DNA of 23,011 nt from Lachnospiraceae bacterium (GCA_004556655.1 SFGF01000063.1:1-23011), one strand, 5' to 3'. Counted from the first letter of the stretch, positions 1 through 7,901 are shown. A program made the numbers and translations. The notes: generated by a model not told the origin, from the sequence alone.

Positions 1-50
1 AAAAAAGTCGAGGGATATGGAAAATATGTATAGCTTCCCTATCCCTCGTA
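1..50 (-). terminator. Rho-independent terminator, minus strand
   Basis: Arms at 9-22 and 35-48 form a 14-bp stem with a single mismatch and a 12-base loop. Read on the minus strand the stem is followed by ACTTTTTT (the A run at 1-6). On the plus strand no T run follows, so it most likely stops minus-strand transcription. No intact minus-strand gene lies directly before it; the nearest coding remains are the pseudogene at 435-806. Confidence 0.7.
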
Positions 51-434
51 AAAATGCAGTATTTATTATTATCAATTATTCTTCATGAAACAACCCTGGG
101 GGGATACCGATAAATTATTTTTCACTAATATTGGTTGTTTGGAGTTTTTCAACAGATAGATTTGTCTTTTTTAATTATGCTATAATTTGCACTTTTGAAA
201 CAACATATAGATTCTTCTACATAACGCTTACTCTACGCCATAATTCTTTTATTTTACATATCTTCCGGTCTTTTTATCAGATAGATTTATAATTTGCGCT
301 CCCTCTCGCTGCCGAAAACTTGCCAGAAACACACATTTTTCTCTAAATTTTTATATAGATTCCTCATTTCTGGCATATCTCGATGCTTTCGCTTGATTTT
401 CCACCTAAATTTTGGCAGATAGTATCGTGGTTTT
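49..434. other. Gene-poor AT-rich region
   Basis: I see no credible gene on either strand. The stretch contains several copies of a short ATAGATT-type motif and includes most of one copy of a decayed dispersed repeat (349-455). A short plus-strand reading frame from 86 has no supporting context. Confidence 0.5.
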
Positions 435-455
435 CTAAATATCCCGCTGAAAATT
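349..455 (+). repeat. Decayed dispersed repeat, copy A
   Basis: This 107-base stretch aligns without gaps to 4895-5001; by hand I count about 71 identities. The ends are the best kept: a 14-base TTTTATATAGATTC start, a central CTCGATG, CAGAT, and an 11-base CGCTGAAAATT end. It overlaps the last codons of the pseudogene at 435-806. A third, weaker partial match lies around 190-345 (ATAGATT, ACATAT, CAGAT, CTCGCTG). The family is not known to me. Confidence 0.5.
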
Positions 456-806
456 GCTCAAATCATCGGAAAGTCTTTCTTTACTATGCGGTAACTCATA
501 AAGAACCCACGGATCAATGTCTATACATTCATACACATTTCTTCCACCCGCAACATCTCATGCTAATGTTCCATTAAGAATTGTGCATGTGTTCATGAAA
601 ATATTACGTTCTTTTATTCGTTTAAAAACGTTATCCGATAAATCACTTTTTACATCATATCGTACAATTTTCCCATCTCTCGCCAACTCCCAGTTTTGCA
701 TTAGCTCATCATGATGGATTACGCACCATGCCAACACAATCTTTATGTCCGAATGAACAAAAGCCTGTGGAAGAACAAATTCTATGTCTCCACAGGCTCT
801 TGATAA
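435..806 (-). pseudogene. Broken DUF4160/DUF2442-type gene
   Basis: One minus-strand frame reads through 124 codons, with a TAG stop at 435-437, an internal TGA at 558-560 and no start codon before the frame is closed by another TGA at 807-809. The upstream part contains IKIVLAW, HHDELMQNWELA and DGKIVRYDV, which resemble the end of DUF4160 and the beginning of DUF2442. After the internal stop it continues DVAGG, YECIDIDPWVLYE, typical of the DUF2442 C-terminus. In that family the residue at the TGA (after NGT-L-A) is normally Trp, so one TGG to TGA change explains the stop. The N-terminal DUF4160 half is missing. DUF4160/DUF2442 pairs are often described near toxin-antitoxin-like loci, but function here is lost. 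The family call is by eye. Confidence 0.65.
762..798 (-). terminator. Possible terminator after the cupin operon
   Basis: Perfect 10-bp arms AGCCTGTGGA (762-771) and TCCACAGGCT (789-798) with a 17-base loop. On the minus strand the stem is followed by TTTTGTT. It lies about 160 bases after the cupin stop at 961 and could end that operon. It also falls within the pseudogene frame, so the T tract is modest evidence only. Confidence 0.45.
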
Positions 807-960
807 TCATATTATAGCATGTGCCATCCTATTTCTCAATTTCTTTTGTTTCTTCACCCTACTTTGCTGCTTTTCTTGTATAAAACACCATCCATGTCAT
901 TTGGGACATCTGTGAAAAGTTTTTTAACAGAAAGAATGAATTAGTTACTATATACATTTA

Positions 961-1401
961 TCATCTTATATGTGGCAGATCCGGATAAGCTACAACATCC
1001 TTATCATGAGTGGTACTAAAATTAATATACACCAGTTTCTCCGTTCGTGAAGTATTTATCAGTTTATGTGCGCCGTTCTTATTCGCCGGAAAAAACAGGA
1101 AATCACCCGCAATCACTTTCTTCTCTCCTGTAGGAGTTTTAAGCGAACCTTTACCACTAATAATATATAATGTCTCTTCATTTTTGTAATGAAAATGATA
1201 CGAATAAGCTGCTTTCAAAGGTGGTATTTCATAAATGCTTACCATACAATACTTTGCATAACCTCGTGGAACAAAATCTCTTTTGTAATATTCATTTTCC
1301 CCAGAAAAATTATATTCATATTTGTGTCTGCTTTTTAGATTTTCAATTCTGACATGTTTAATTTCACTCATTATTTCATCATACTTCAAATCTGATCCCA
1401 T
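961..1401 (-). CDS. Small cupin-domain protein
   Basis: A 146-residue single-cupin protein of unknown substrate. The beta-barrel core runs from about residue 55 to 125, with candidate metal ligands His69, His71, Glu75/76 and His112 spread over the two usual cupin motifs (H-x-H near NEETLYIISGKG, and the GDFLFFPAN turn followed by AHKL). It is the last gene of a minus-strand trio after the MATE transporter and the acetyltransferase, starting 10 bases past the stop of the latter. The start is uncertain: ATG at 1401 has only a weak GTAGG upstream, and the second Met (residue 11, 1371) is a plausible alternative. Such stand-alone cupins may be sugar-modifying enzymes or small-molecule sensors; the sequence does not decide. 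Confidence 0.8.
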   Translation of the reverse strand: MGSDLKYDEIMSEIKHVRIENLKSRHKYEYNFSGENEYYKRDFVPRGYAKYCMVSIYEIPPLKAAYSYHFHYKNEETLYIISGKGSLKTPTGEKKVIAGDFLFFPANKNGAHKLINTSRTEKLVYINFSTTHDKDVVAYPDLPHIR

Positions 1402-1411
1402 TCAAATATAT

Positions 1412-2020
1412 TTACCTACAATCAATTTCTCTGTTTTTAAAATAATATTTTTTGTCGTGCTCATTTACCTCTCTTAAAACTCTGCATGGATTCCCAACAG
1501 CTACCACATTTGACGGTATATCTTTTGTAACAATACTCCCTGCTCCGATTACTACATTATCGCCAATTGTTATACCGGGCAATACTATAACCCCCGCGCC
1601 GAGCCAGCAATTTTTGCCAATACGGACAGGCATATTGTACTGATATCCCTGTATACGCAGTTCCGGCAAAATCGGATGCCCTGCCGTGGCAATCGTTACA
1701 TTTGGTCCAAACATCGTATAATCGCCTACATAGACATGTGTATCATCCACCAGTGTCAGATTAAAATTCGCATAGATTCCTTTTCCAAAATGAACATGTC
1801 CACCACCAAAATTCGAATGAAAAGGGGGTTCTATATAACATCCCTCACCAATCTCGGCAAACATTTCTTTCAACATTTTCTGACGCTTTTCTCCCTCTGT
1901 AGGACGTGTCATATTAAACTCATAGAGACGATCGAGTCTCCTGATCTGATCATTCGTAATCTCTTCATCGTTGGGAAAATAAAGTTCACCAGTATGCATT
2001 TTGTCTTTCATTTTACTCAT
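1412..2020 (-). CDS. Maltose/galactoside O-acetyltransferase family (LacA/Maa-like)
   Basis: A 202-residue hexapeptide-repeat acetyltransferase expected to move acetyl from acetyl-CoA to a sugar hydroxyl in the cytoplasm. The N-terminal maltose-acetyltransferase helix region (about 8-55) is followed by left-handed beta-helix repeats (about 60-185: VRIGKN, WLGAGVIVLPGITIGDNVVIGAGSIVTKDIP). The catalytic His is His115 in TAGHPI, and the closing loop NVVAVGNPCRVLRE is typical. Length fits LacA/Maa/NodL. The start ATG overlaps the stop of the MATE gene (ATGA) and has AAAGGAG a few bases upstream, so translation is probably coupled. The true acceptor sugar cannot be read from sequence; together with the transporter it may be a detoxification or sugar-handling unit. 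Confidence 0.88.
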   Translation of the reverse strand: MSKMKDKMHTGELYFPNDEEITNDQIRRLDRLYEFNMTRPTEGEKRQKMLKEMFAEIGEGCYIEPPFHSNFGGGHVHFGKGIYANFNLTLVDDTHVYVGDYTMFGPNVTIATAGHPILPELRIQGYQYNMPVRIGKNCWLGAGVIVLPGITIGDNVVIGAGSIVTKDIPSNVVAVGNPCRVLREVNEHDKKYYFKNREIDCR

Positions 2021-3432
2021 TTTTCATTCTCCTTTACTGTCAGGTCTTTCACCCATTTATATTTTTTATAATGTATATATACCGCCGGTATTTTTATCAT
2101 TTCATCAAGATTCATGATAAAATACGTAGCAAGTACCGGCAAATGCAGCACAAATGCAGAAATAAATCCAAGCGGGACAACAATACACCACATTGTCACG
2201 GTATCGCAAAGAAATCCAAACTTACTGTCCCCTCCTGCACAAAAGATTCCGGCAATGGTCGTTCCATTGACAGCTCTTCCGATCATATAATAAGTACACA
2301 TTACAAGCATCCATTTTAAATACTCCCCAGCCTGTGCGCTCAAATCTGTCACGCTGAGAACAAGCGGGCTGAGTACAAGCAAAATCACTCCCGAAATTGC
2401 GCCACAAATGACAGACAGTCTGCAGAGCTTTCCGCCATATTCTTTTGCAGTGTCAAGTTTTCCCGCTCCAAGTTCGTTTCCCACCATAATGCCGCCACCA
2501 CTTCCAAGTCCGAGACAGAAGCAGGCAACAAGGTTTTTCACGATATTGGCTATGGAATTTGCTGCTACGGCATCACTGCCGAGATGCCCCATGATAACAG
2601 AATACATGGTAAATCCTATTCCCCATACGATTTCATTACAAAGTACCGGCGTGGTATATTTCCAAAAATCATGTCGCAGATTTTTATCATCCTTTATAAT
2701 GTTTTTCCACCGCAATTTAATCTGATCTTTTTTCGCAGTTTCCAGAATACACCATACAACTTCAATGATTCTCGCCGCAACAGTAGCAAGTGCCGCTCCC
2801 GCAATTTCCAGCCTGGGAAATCCCAAAAGACCAAAGATAAAAACGGCATTAAGAACAATATTTACAACCACACTGATCGAACTGATCATGCTGGATCTGG
2901 CAGCTCTCTCACTGTTTTTTAATATACACAGATAAATCTGGGAAATACCTGTCAGAAGAAACGATATGGATACCGCCCGCAGATAAACTGCCCCATTTTC
3001 AATCAAGACTTCATCATTTGTAAAAATATGCATTAAAGCTTTGGGAACACACAGTCCTGCAATGAAAAACAGGAAAGATACTAAAGCCGTAATTTTCATT
3101 ACATACGCAAAGATACGCTCCACCGCAGCCTTATCTTTTTTCCCCCAATACTGTGCAGCGAACATGGAAAGCCCTATGGTCATAGCAGCAAGAAACAGAT
3201 TTTCCACAAAAGTCACCTGACTCGCAAGAGAAACCGCCGAAAGTGCATCCTGTGTTAATGCCCCAAGCATCAAAGCATCCGACGCACTGACAAGAGCCAG
3301 CATAAACTGCTGAAATGCAATGGGAATCACCAGTGTCAGCAATTTTTTTAAGAATATGGAAAATGATTCATTATTGGTTGAACAGTTTTCACTTTCATAA
3401 TTTTCTTTATGTTCATAGTAATCCGAATGCAC
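2017..3432 (-). CDS. MATE family efflux transporter
   Basis: A 471-residue multidrug and toxic compound extrusion protein with about 12 membrane helices and a long polar N-terminal tail (about residues 1-25). The first bundle carries QQFMLALVSASDALMLGAL and QVTFVENLF, the second repeats the pattern with PVLCNEIVWGIGFTMYSVIMGHLG, as expected for the two-fold MATE architecture. It should export cationic or drug-like compounds using Na+ or H+. The start is GTG at 3432, chosen because AGGAGG lies 7 bases upstream. It is first gene of a minus-strand operon with the acetyltransferase and cupin, and faces an AraC-family regulator across about 114 bases, which suggests that regulator controls it. A TATAAT -10 lies at 3472-3477 (minus), with no good -35, consistent with an activated promoter. 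Confidence 0.92.
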   Translation of the reverse strand: MHSDYYEHKENYESENCSTNNESFSIFLKKLLTLVIPIAFQQFMLALVSASDALMLGALTQDALSAVSLASQVTFVENLFLAAMTIGLSMFAAQYWGKKDKAAVERIFAYVMKITALVSFLFFIAGLCVPKALMHIFTNDEVLIENGAVYLRAVSISFLLTGISQIYLCILKNSERAARSSMISSISVVVNIVLNAVFIFGLLGFPRLEIAGAALATVAARIIEVVWCILETAKKDQIKLRWKNIIKDDKNLRHDFWKYTTPVLCNEIVWGIGFTMYSVIMGHLGSDAVAANSIANIVKNLVACFCLGLGSGGGIMVGNELGAGKLDTAKEYGGKLCRLSVICGAISGVILLVLSPLVLSVTDLSAQAGEYLKWMLVMCTYYMIGRAVNGTTIAGIFCAGGDSKFGFLCDTVTMWCIVVPLGFISAFVLHLPVLATYFIMNLDEMIKIPAVYIHYKKYKWVKDLTVKENEK

Positions 3433-3546
3433 GCACAGTCCTCCTTGACTTCGTTTGATTTTCTTTTTATAATTATACGGTGTATTTCTCTCTATTTATA
3501 TCATATTTCTGCACAAATCAATAACAATCCTGCGAGGTTTTTACTT

Positions 3547-4422
3547 ATGGCAATATTTGTTGAATTAAAAGATGACCGTTCTGAAAAGGTACATTACGAC
3601 CATTCAGATTATCCGATTTATATTCGAAGAGAACTTCTCTCTAATTATCCTGATTATTCAGCACCAAATCACTGGCATGATGATATGGAATTCATTGCCG
3701 TTTTATCCGGGGAAATGAAATACAATGTGAACGGTGAAATTATAAATATACAAAGCGGGCAGGGGATCATCGTGAATGCACGGCAAATGCATTTTGGATT
3801 TTCTGATACCAGATCGGAATGTGATTTCATCTGCATTCTCCTTCATCCGATGCTACTGTGTTCTACTTCTTTCTATGAGCATGATTTCATACTACCTGTG
3901 CTCCGCAACACTGCAGTGCCATTTATCTTTCTGAATACAGATACTATTTGGCATCAAAAAATACTTGATTATATTGTTTTTATGCATACAAATAAAGATC
4001 TGAAAACAGCGCCTATGAAAGTTCAGTCTGCATTTTCAGCCATCTGGTCTTTACTTTATGAAAATATGCCTCTGGACGATAATACTTCCAATCTTCAGAG
4101 TGTTGATCTGAATATAACCAAAAACATGGTTGGTTTTATTCAGCAGAATTATACCCATAAAATTTCTTTATCGGATATTGCTGTGTCCGGTGCTGTGGGG
4201 CAAAGTAAATGCTGTAAACTATTTGCAAAATACTTTAAGCAAACACCTAACGTATATTTAAATCGATACCGTTTAAACAAGAGTATTGAATTATTAAGAA
4301 ATACAGATATGACCATAACTGAAATCGCTGTATCTGTTGGATTCAACGGTGCAAGTTACTATGCTGAGACATTCCGCAAATGGCTGGGGAAAAGTCCTAC
4401 GGAATTCAGAAAGGGACGATAA
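3547..4422 (+). CDS. AraC family transcriptional regulator with cupin sensor
   Basis: A 291-residue cytoplasmic regulator. The N-terminal AraC-type cupin (about 38-90) has NHWHDDMEFIAVLSGE and the GQGIIVNARQMHFG turn, typical of a sugar- or small-molecule-binding pocket. The C-terminal double helix-turn-helix (about 200-291) contains ISLSDIAVSGAVGQSKCCKLFAKYFKQTPNVYLNRYRL and ITEIAVSVGFNGASYYAETFRKWLGKSP. I start at ATG 3547, which has GCGAGG upstream and begins the conserved part. The reading frame is open back to 3409 but that would overlap the divergent MATE gene and its ribosome site. Divergent placement points to control of the MATE-acetyltransferase-cupin operon. Confidence 0.88.
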   Translation: MAIFVELKDDRSEKVHYDHSDYPIYIRRELLSNYPDYSAPNHWHDDMEFIAVLSGEMKYNVNGEIINIQSGQGIIVNARQMHFGFSDTRSECDFICILLHPMLLCSTSFYEHDFILPVLRNTAVPFIFLNTDTIWHQKILDYIVFMHTNKDLKTAPMKVQSAFSAIWSLLYENMPLDDNTSNLQSVDLNITKNMVGFIQQNYTHKISLSDIAVSGAVGQSKCCKLFAKYFKQTPNVYLNRYRLNKSIELLRNTDMTITEIAVSVGFNGASYYAETFRKWLGKSPTEFRKGR

Positions 4423-4453
4423 AATCAGTATGCACAGTTACAGCCAGTAGGTC

Positions 4454-4549
4454 TGATATGTCTATGCATAAAATTCGGGAAATGTAGGTTCGATTTTTTA
4501 TATATAATAACAGAACGATTACATGTGAAGTAATGCACCAGACATATCA
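4454..4549. repeat. Inverted repeat pair around a -10-like element
   Basis: TGATATGTCT (4454-4463) and its exact complement AGACATATCA (4540-4549) are followed, on the inner side of each arm, by TGCAT / ATGCA two or three bases in. Between them lies TATAAT (4503-4508). The arms may be a paired operator or a long-range RNA stem upstream of the small ORF at 4599. Confidence 0.4.
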
Positions 4550-4598
4550 TTTGTTTGGCGCATTTTTCCGTTGCAAAACAGTTGGAAAGGAGATTTAT

Positions 4599-4832
4599 AT
4601 GAAATTATCAAATGGATCAGAGGTTGTTGCAAGACGATATCAGGCTTTAATAAAACCAGAAGCCGGATGGAATACAGTATTACATAAGGAATGTCAAATT
4701 AATGGAGATAAGAATTATAGGTTCAATATTTGTAAATCTTTCAATTCCTTCCCAACGATAGGACGGCTATCATTTCATAACAACTGGTATTCAGATTTCC
4801 ACACGAAAAATATCTACCGCCTCATCCCATAA
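4599..4832 (+). CDS. Small hypothetical protein, possibly truncated
   Basis: A 77-residue frame starting at ATG 4599, chosen because AAGGAG lies about 8 bases upstream; the frame is open to an earlier ATG at 4533 that has no ribosome site. The first 40 or so residues (ARRYQALIKPEAGWNT, CQINGDKNY) read like real protein, while the rest looks like translated noncoding sequence. The stop comes just before the dispersed repeat at 4895. It may be a gene whose 3' end was lost. I recognise no family. Confidence 0.35.
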   Translation: MKLSNGSEVVARRYQALIKPEAGWNTVLHKECQINGDKNYRFNICKSFNSFPTIGRLSFHNNWYSDFHTKNIYRLIP

Positions 4833-4894
4833 GATATATTTTTCAGTTGTTTGAAGTCCCGATTTTTTATAAAACCTATAGATTGATCTGATTT

Positions 4895-5001
4895 TTTTAT
4901 ATAGATTCTTGTTTTTACATATTTCTCGATGTTATAAGTTCATTTGATACTCCAGTTTGAGCAGATTGATTTTGGATTTCCTGAAATTCTCGCTGAAAAT
5001 T
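4895..5001 (+). repeat. Decayed dispersed repeat, copy B
   Basis: Partner of copy A at 349-455: 107 bases, ungapped, with about 71 identities counted by hand and the same conserved start (TTTTATATAGATTC), middle (CTCGATG, CAGAT) and end (CGCTGAAAATT). It lies in the gap between the small ORF and the tRNA terminator. I see no coding capacity. Confidence 0.5.
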
Positions 5002-5028
5002 ACCCTGTATTATCGCAAAATCAGCAAC

Positions 5029-5057
5029 AAAAAACTCCTGACTTCATCAGCCAAGAG
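5029..5057 (-). terminator. Terminator of the initiator tRNA gene
   Basis: On the minus strand CTCTTGGC (5057-5050) pairs with GTCAGGAG (5042-5035), an 8-bp stem with two G-U pairs, followed by TTTTTT (5034-5029). It starts about ten bases after the tRNA 3' end. Confidence 0.75.
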
Positions 5058-5066
5058 CTTTTAGAC

Positions 5067-5140
<74 letters not shown>

Positions 5141-5151
5141 TTGATAATATT

Positions 5152-5180
5152 ATTATATTCCTATTCCCTGTATTTGTCAA
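5152..5180 (-). promoter_or_regulatory. Consensus sigma-A promoter for tRNA-fMet
   Basis: Minus strand TTGACA (5180-5175), a 17-base spacer and TATAAT (5157-5152): a perfect consensus, with predicted start a few bases before the mature tRNA 5' end at 5140. Confidence 0.9.
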
Positions 5181-5299
5181 ATCCTATTCTTGTGCAAATG
5201 CACTGTTTTAAGTTGCTTTTCCGTTGTATTTTTATTTCTTTCTGTCTCTACACAATTTATTATATGCTGGATTTTGTATATTATTCCTATTACGCAAAA

Positions 5300-5375
5300 C
5301 TTTACACTCATACTTTACACCAATCTTTACATTTTTCTTTACATTTCCTTCAAACTTCTTGCACCGCCTTATAAT
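5300..5375 (+). promoter_or_regulatory. Four CTTTACA direct repeats upstream of a -10 element
   Basis: CTTTACA begins at 5300, 5313, 5325 and 5337, spaced 13, 12 and 12 bases. TATAAT follows at 5370-5375 without a good -35 at the normal distance. This arrangement suggests a regulator binding on repeated sites to drive the PfoR-like gene. The rest of 5141-5437 holds the tRNA promoter and no gene. A small perfect hairpin (CCGGA/TCCGG, 5402-5414) lies in the presumed leader. Confidence 0.45.
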
Positions 5376-5437
5376 TCATGATAAACTTTGAAAAGATTCG
5401 ACCGGAGTATCCGGGGAGATTGAGAAAGGAGATAATT

Positions 5438-6502
5438 ATGAATCTGATCAAAAAGTATTTAAACAGAGTTTTTATCGATGGATTGAGCGGTATGGCTATG
5501 GGGCTGTTCGCAACTTTAATCATCGGTACGATTATTCAGCAGATCGGAACCTTTGTGGGTGGTTCCATCGGTGACCTTATTTATGTAGTAGGAAAAGTTG
5601 CTGCAGCGGCTACCTGCGCCGGTATCGGTGTCGGAGTCGCATACAAGTTCAAAGAGAGCTCTCTGGTTGTTCTGTCAGCGGCCACCTGTGGTCTGGTAGG
5701 TGGATATGCATCCAAAATACTGGCTGGAACCATTCTTTCTGAGGGTTCTATTATTCTTGCAGGTCCCGGAGAACCGCTGGGTGCTTTCATCGCAGCTTAT
5801 GTAGGTATTGAAGTCGGTCATCTGGTAGCCGGAAAGACCAAGATTGATATTCTGATCACACCGCTTGTCACCATAGGAGCCGGATCCGCCGTAGGTATTC
5901 TGGCAGGACCGCCTATTTCTTCCTTTATGACATGGCTGGGAAGTCTGATCAACTGGGGAACGGAACAGCAGCCATTTCTCATGGGTATCGTAGTTTCTGT
6001 ATTGATGGGTATGATCCTCACTCTCCCCATCAGTTCTGCGGCTCTGGGCATTATCCTGAATCTGTCCGGGCTGGCTGCCGGCGCTGCTACCGTAGGATGC
6101 TGTTGCAATATGATCGGATTTGCCGTGGCAAGCTACCGTGAAAATAAAATCGGTGGACTTCTGGCACAGGGAGTTGGTACTTCCATGCTTCAGGTTCCCA
6201 ACATCATGCGAAAACCAATCATCTGGCTGCCTGCCATTCTTTCCAGTGCCATCCTTGGTCCGGTATCCACCATGCTTTTCCATATGACAAGCAATGCCAC
6301 CGGTTCCGGTATGGGTACTGCAGGCTTTGTAGGACAGATTATGACATGGCAGGTTATGACACAGACAGAAGAGCCTGTGATCGTTCTGATCAAAATTCTT
6401 GTGATCCAGTTCCTGCTGCCTGGACTACTGTCTCTGGGAATCTCTGAATTTCTCAGAAAACATAGCTTTATCAAACCAGGAGATATGAAACTGGATATTT
6501 AG
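5438..6502 (+). CDS. PfoR-like PTS EIIC_2 membrane protein
   Basis: A 354-residue integral membrane protein with about 9-10 hydrophobic segments. It resembles the PTS_EIIC_2 family, whose best known member is PfoR of Clostridium perfringens, linked to perfringolysin production. Signatures seen are the Gly-rich helices, AGPGEPLGAFIAAYVG, LTLPISSAALGI and the SNATGSGMGTAGFVGQIMTW segment. There is no attached IIA or IIB domain and none nearby, so sugar transport by phosphotransfer is not shown; a regulatory or transport role is equally possible. I start at ATG 5438, which has GAAAGGAG at good distance; an in-frame ATG at 5378 lacks one. It is followed after 40 bases by a metallophosphoesterase, probably in the same transcript. 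Confidence 0.85.
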   Translation: MNLIKKYLNRVFIDGLSGMAMGLFATLIIGTIIQQIGTFVGGSIGDLIYVVGKVAAAATCAGIGVGVAYKFKESSLVVLSAATCGLVGGYASKILAGTILSEGSIILAGPGEPLGAFIAAYVGIEVGHLVAGKTKIDILITPLVTIGAGSAVGILAGPPISSFMTWLGSLINWGTEQQPFLMGIVVSVLMGMILTLPISSAALGIILNLSGLAAGAATVGCCCNMIGFAVASYRENKIGGLLAQGVGTSMLQVPNIMRKPIIWLPAILSSAILGPVSTMLFHMTSNATGSGMGTAGFVGQIMTWQVMTQTEEPVIVLIKILVIQFLLPGLLSLGISEFLRKHSFIKPGDMKLDI

Positions 6503-6542
6503 GCAAGACTATACATAATACCACCTGACAGGAGAGGCATTC

Positions 6543-7739
6543 ATGATCTTATTATTGATGGTTCCTGCTTATATTCTTGTAAATCTGTATATTTTACACC
6601 GGATACATAAATGGCTGAAAGCCTGCTCCCGGCATTTCCATTCCAAATGGTTCATCGTGCCGTTTATTGCAGTCTATGCTTTCCTTGCTTTGTCTCTTTT
6701 GATTGCTTATCTACTGCCCTCCAGCGGGCTGCAGATCTTTATCAAAAAGTTAAGCAACTACTGGCTGGGCACATTTATGTATGTACTGATGTTTATCATA
6801 GCGGCAGATATTATTCGCCTGATTCTGAAGCGGATTCCCGGCAGGCTTCATGATTTTCTTTTTTCCAAACCGGGATACGTATTTGCAGGACTTTTTCTCA
6901 CCTGCCTGATTGCCGTTTTCAGCATTTATGGTTTGTTTCACGCGCATTATATTAAAGTCAAACCTTATGAAATTACCGTTGAAAAAACATGCGAAGGATA
7001 CGATGAACTGAAAATTGTTCTGGCGGCTGACCTTCATCTTGGGTACAGTGTGGGCAATCAACAGATGAAACAAATGGTAAAAAAGATCAATCAACAAAAC
7101 GCCGATCTGGTACTGATCGCCGGAGATATATTTGACAATGAATACGAAGCATTGCAGCATCCGGAGAAAATTGCGGAAACTTTATCCCAGATCAAAAGCA
7201 CTTTCGGTACTTATGGGGTATTTGGAAATCACGATGTAAAAGAACGGCTTCTGGGCGGATTCTCCGTAGCTTCGGCAGACAAAGATCTTCGGGATACCCG
7301 CTTTGAAGAATTTGTCGCCAAAGCAGGGATACAGATTCTGGATGATCAAGTGGTCTGTATCGATAATGCTTTTTATCTGGTGGGGCGAAAAGATGCTTCC
7401 AAACCGGGAGACGGAACAAAAGACCGTTTGGAGCCGGAGGAAATTCTTTCTGACCTGGATGAAACCAAACCAATCCTTGTGATGGAGCATCAGCCACGGC
7501 AGCTGCAGGAGCTTGCGGATTCCGGAGCAGACCTGCAGCTTTGTGGACATACGCATGACGGACAGATGTTTCCCGGTAATCTGACAGTCAAGCTTTTCTG
7601 GGAGAATCCCTGTGGCTATCTGCAAAAAGACAACCTGCAAAGCATTGTCACATCGGGGGTAGGGGTATGGGGACCGGCCATGCGGGTAGGCACAGACAGC
7701 GAAATCTGTACCATCACAGTGCATTTTAAAAATGCATGA
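6543..7739 (+). CDS. Membrane-anchored metallophosphoesterase
   Basis: A 398-residue protein with four hydrophobic segments in the first 140 residues (about 2-20, 38-58, 76-96, 112-132) followed by a calcineurin-like phosphoesterase domain on the far side of the last one. Metal ligands are visible in order: Asp163 and His165 (ADLHLG), Asp195 (AGD), Asn229-His230-Asp231 (GNHD), His316 (EHQP) and His336/His338 (GHTH). This is the YkuE/YpbG-type layout; relatives act on phospholipid- or nucleotide-type phosphoesters, but the substrate here is unknown. ATG 6543 has AGGAG about 8 bases upstream. It probably shares a transcript with the PfoR-like gene and ends at the terminator at 7801-7855. Confidence 0.9.
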   Translation: MILLLMVPAYILVNLYILHRIHKWLKACSRHFHSKWFIVPFIAVYAFLALSLLIAYLLPSSGLQIFIKKLSNYWLGTFMYVLMFIIAADIIRLILKRIPGRLHDFLFSKPGYVFAGLFLTCLIAVFSIYGLFHAHYIKVKPYEITVEKTCEGYDELKIVLAADLHLGYSVGNQQMKQMVKKINQQNADLVLIAGDIFDNEYEALQHPEKIAETLSQIKSTFGTYGVFGNHDVKERLLGGFSVASADKDLRDTRFEEFVAKAGIQILDDQVVCIDNAFYLVGRKDASKPGDGTKDRLEPEEILSDLDETKPILVMEHQPRQLQELADSGADLQLCGHTHDGQMFPGNLTVKLFWENPCGYLQKDNLQSIVTSGVGVWGPAMRVGTDSEICTITVHFKNA

Positions 7740-7800
7740 CTTTGGGCACCGTAACTGACCTTTTGTTCCTTGTCTCATAACATGTAATATTTTTTCAAAG

Positions 7801-7855
7801 AAAAACTCATCCGTACATCATCATGTCAAAAACATGAGGCCACGGATGAGTTTTT
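7801..7855. terminator. Bidirectional terminator between convergent genes
   Basis: Arms 7801-7814 and 7842-7855 are perfect 14-base complements beginning with A5 and ending with T5, so T runs follow the GC part of the stem in both directions. A small inner hairpin (CATGT/ACATG) lies in the loop. It separates the phosphoesterase (plus) from ddh (minus). Confidence 0.9.
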
Positions 7856-7901
7856 TATCTGTTCATTCCCGAACAGTTTCTATTTCTTTTAACTTTTTAT
7901 C

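Noticed and set aside
383..714. Two overlapping short plus-strand reading frames
   Set aside because: No ribosome site or family signal; most of the stretch is better explained by the minus-strand DUF4160/DUF2442 remnant and the dispersed repeat.
435..806. Internal TGA read as selenocysteine
   Set aside because: The family has Trp at this position, the start and N-terminal half are missing, and no selenocysteine context is evident; a TGG to TGA mutation is simpler.
3409..3546. N-terminal extension of the AraC regulator
   Set aside because: It would overlap the divergent MATE start and its ribosome site, and the extra residues look like translated AT-rich promoter DNA.
5141..5381. Short hydrophobic plus-strand frames between the tRNA and the PfoR-like gene
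   Set aside because: They cover the tRNA promoter and the CTTTACA repeats, lack ribosome sites and have low-complexity AT-driven composition.
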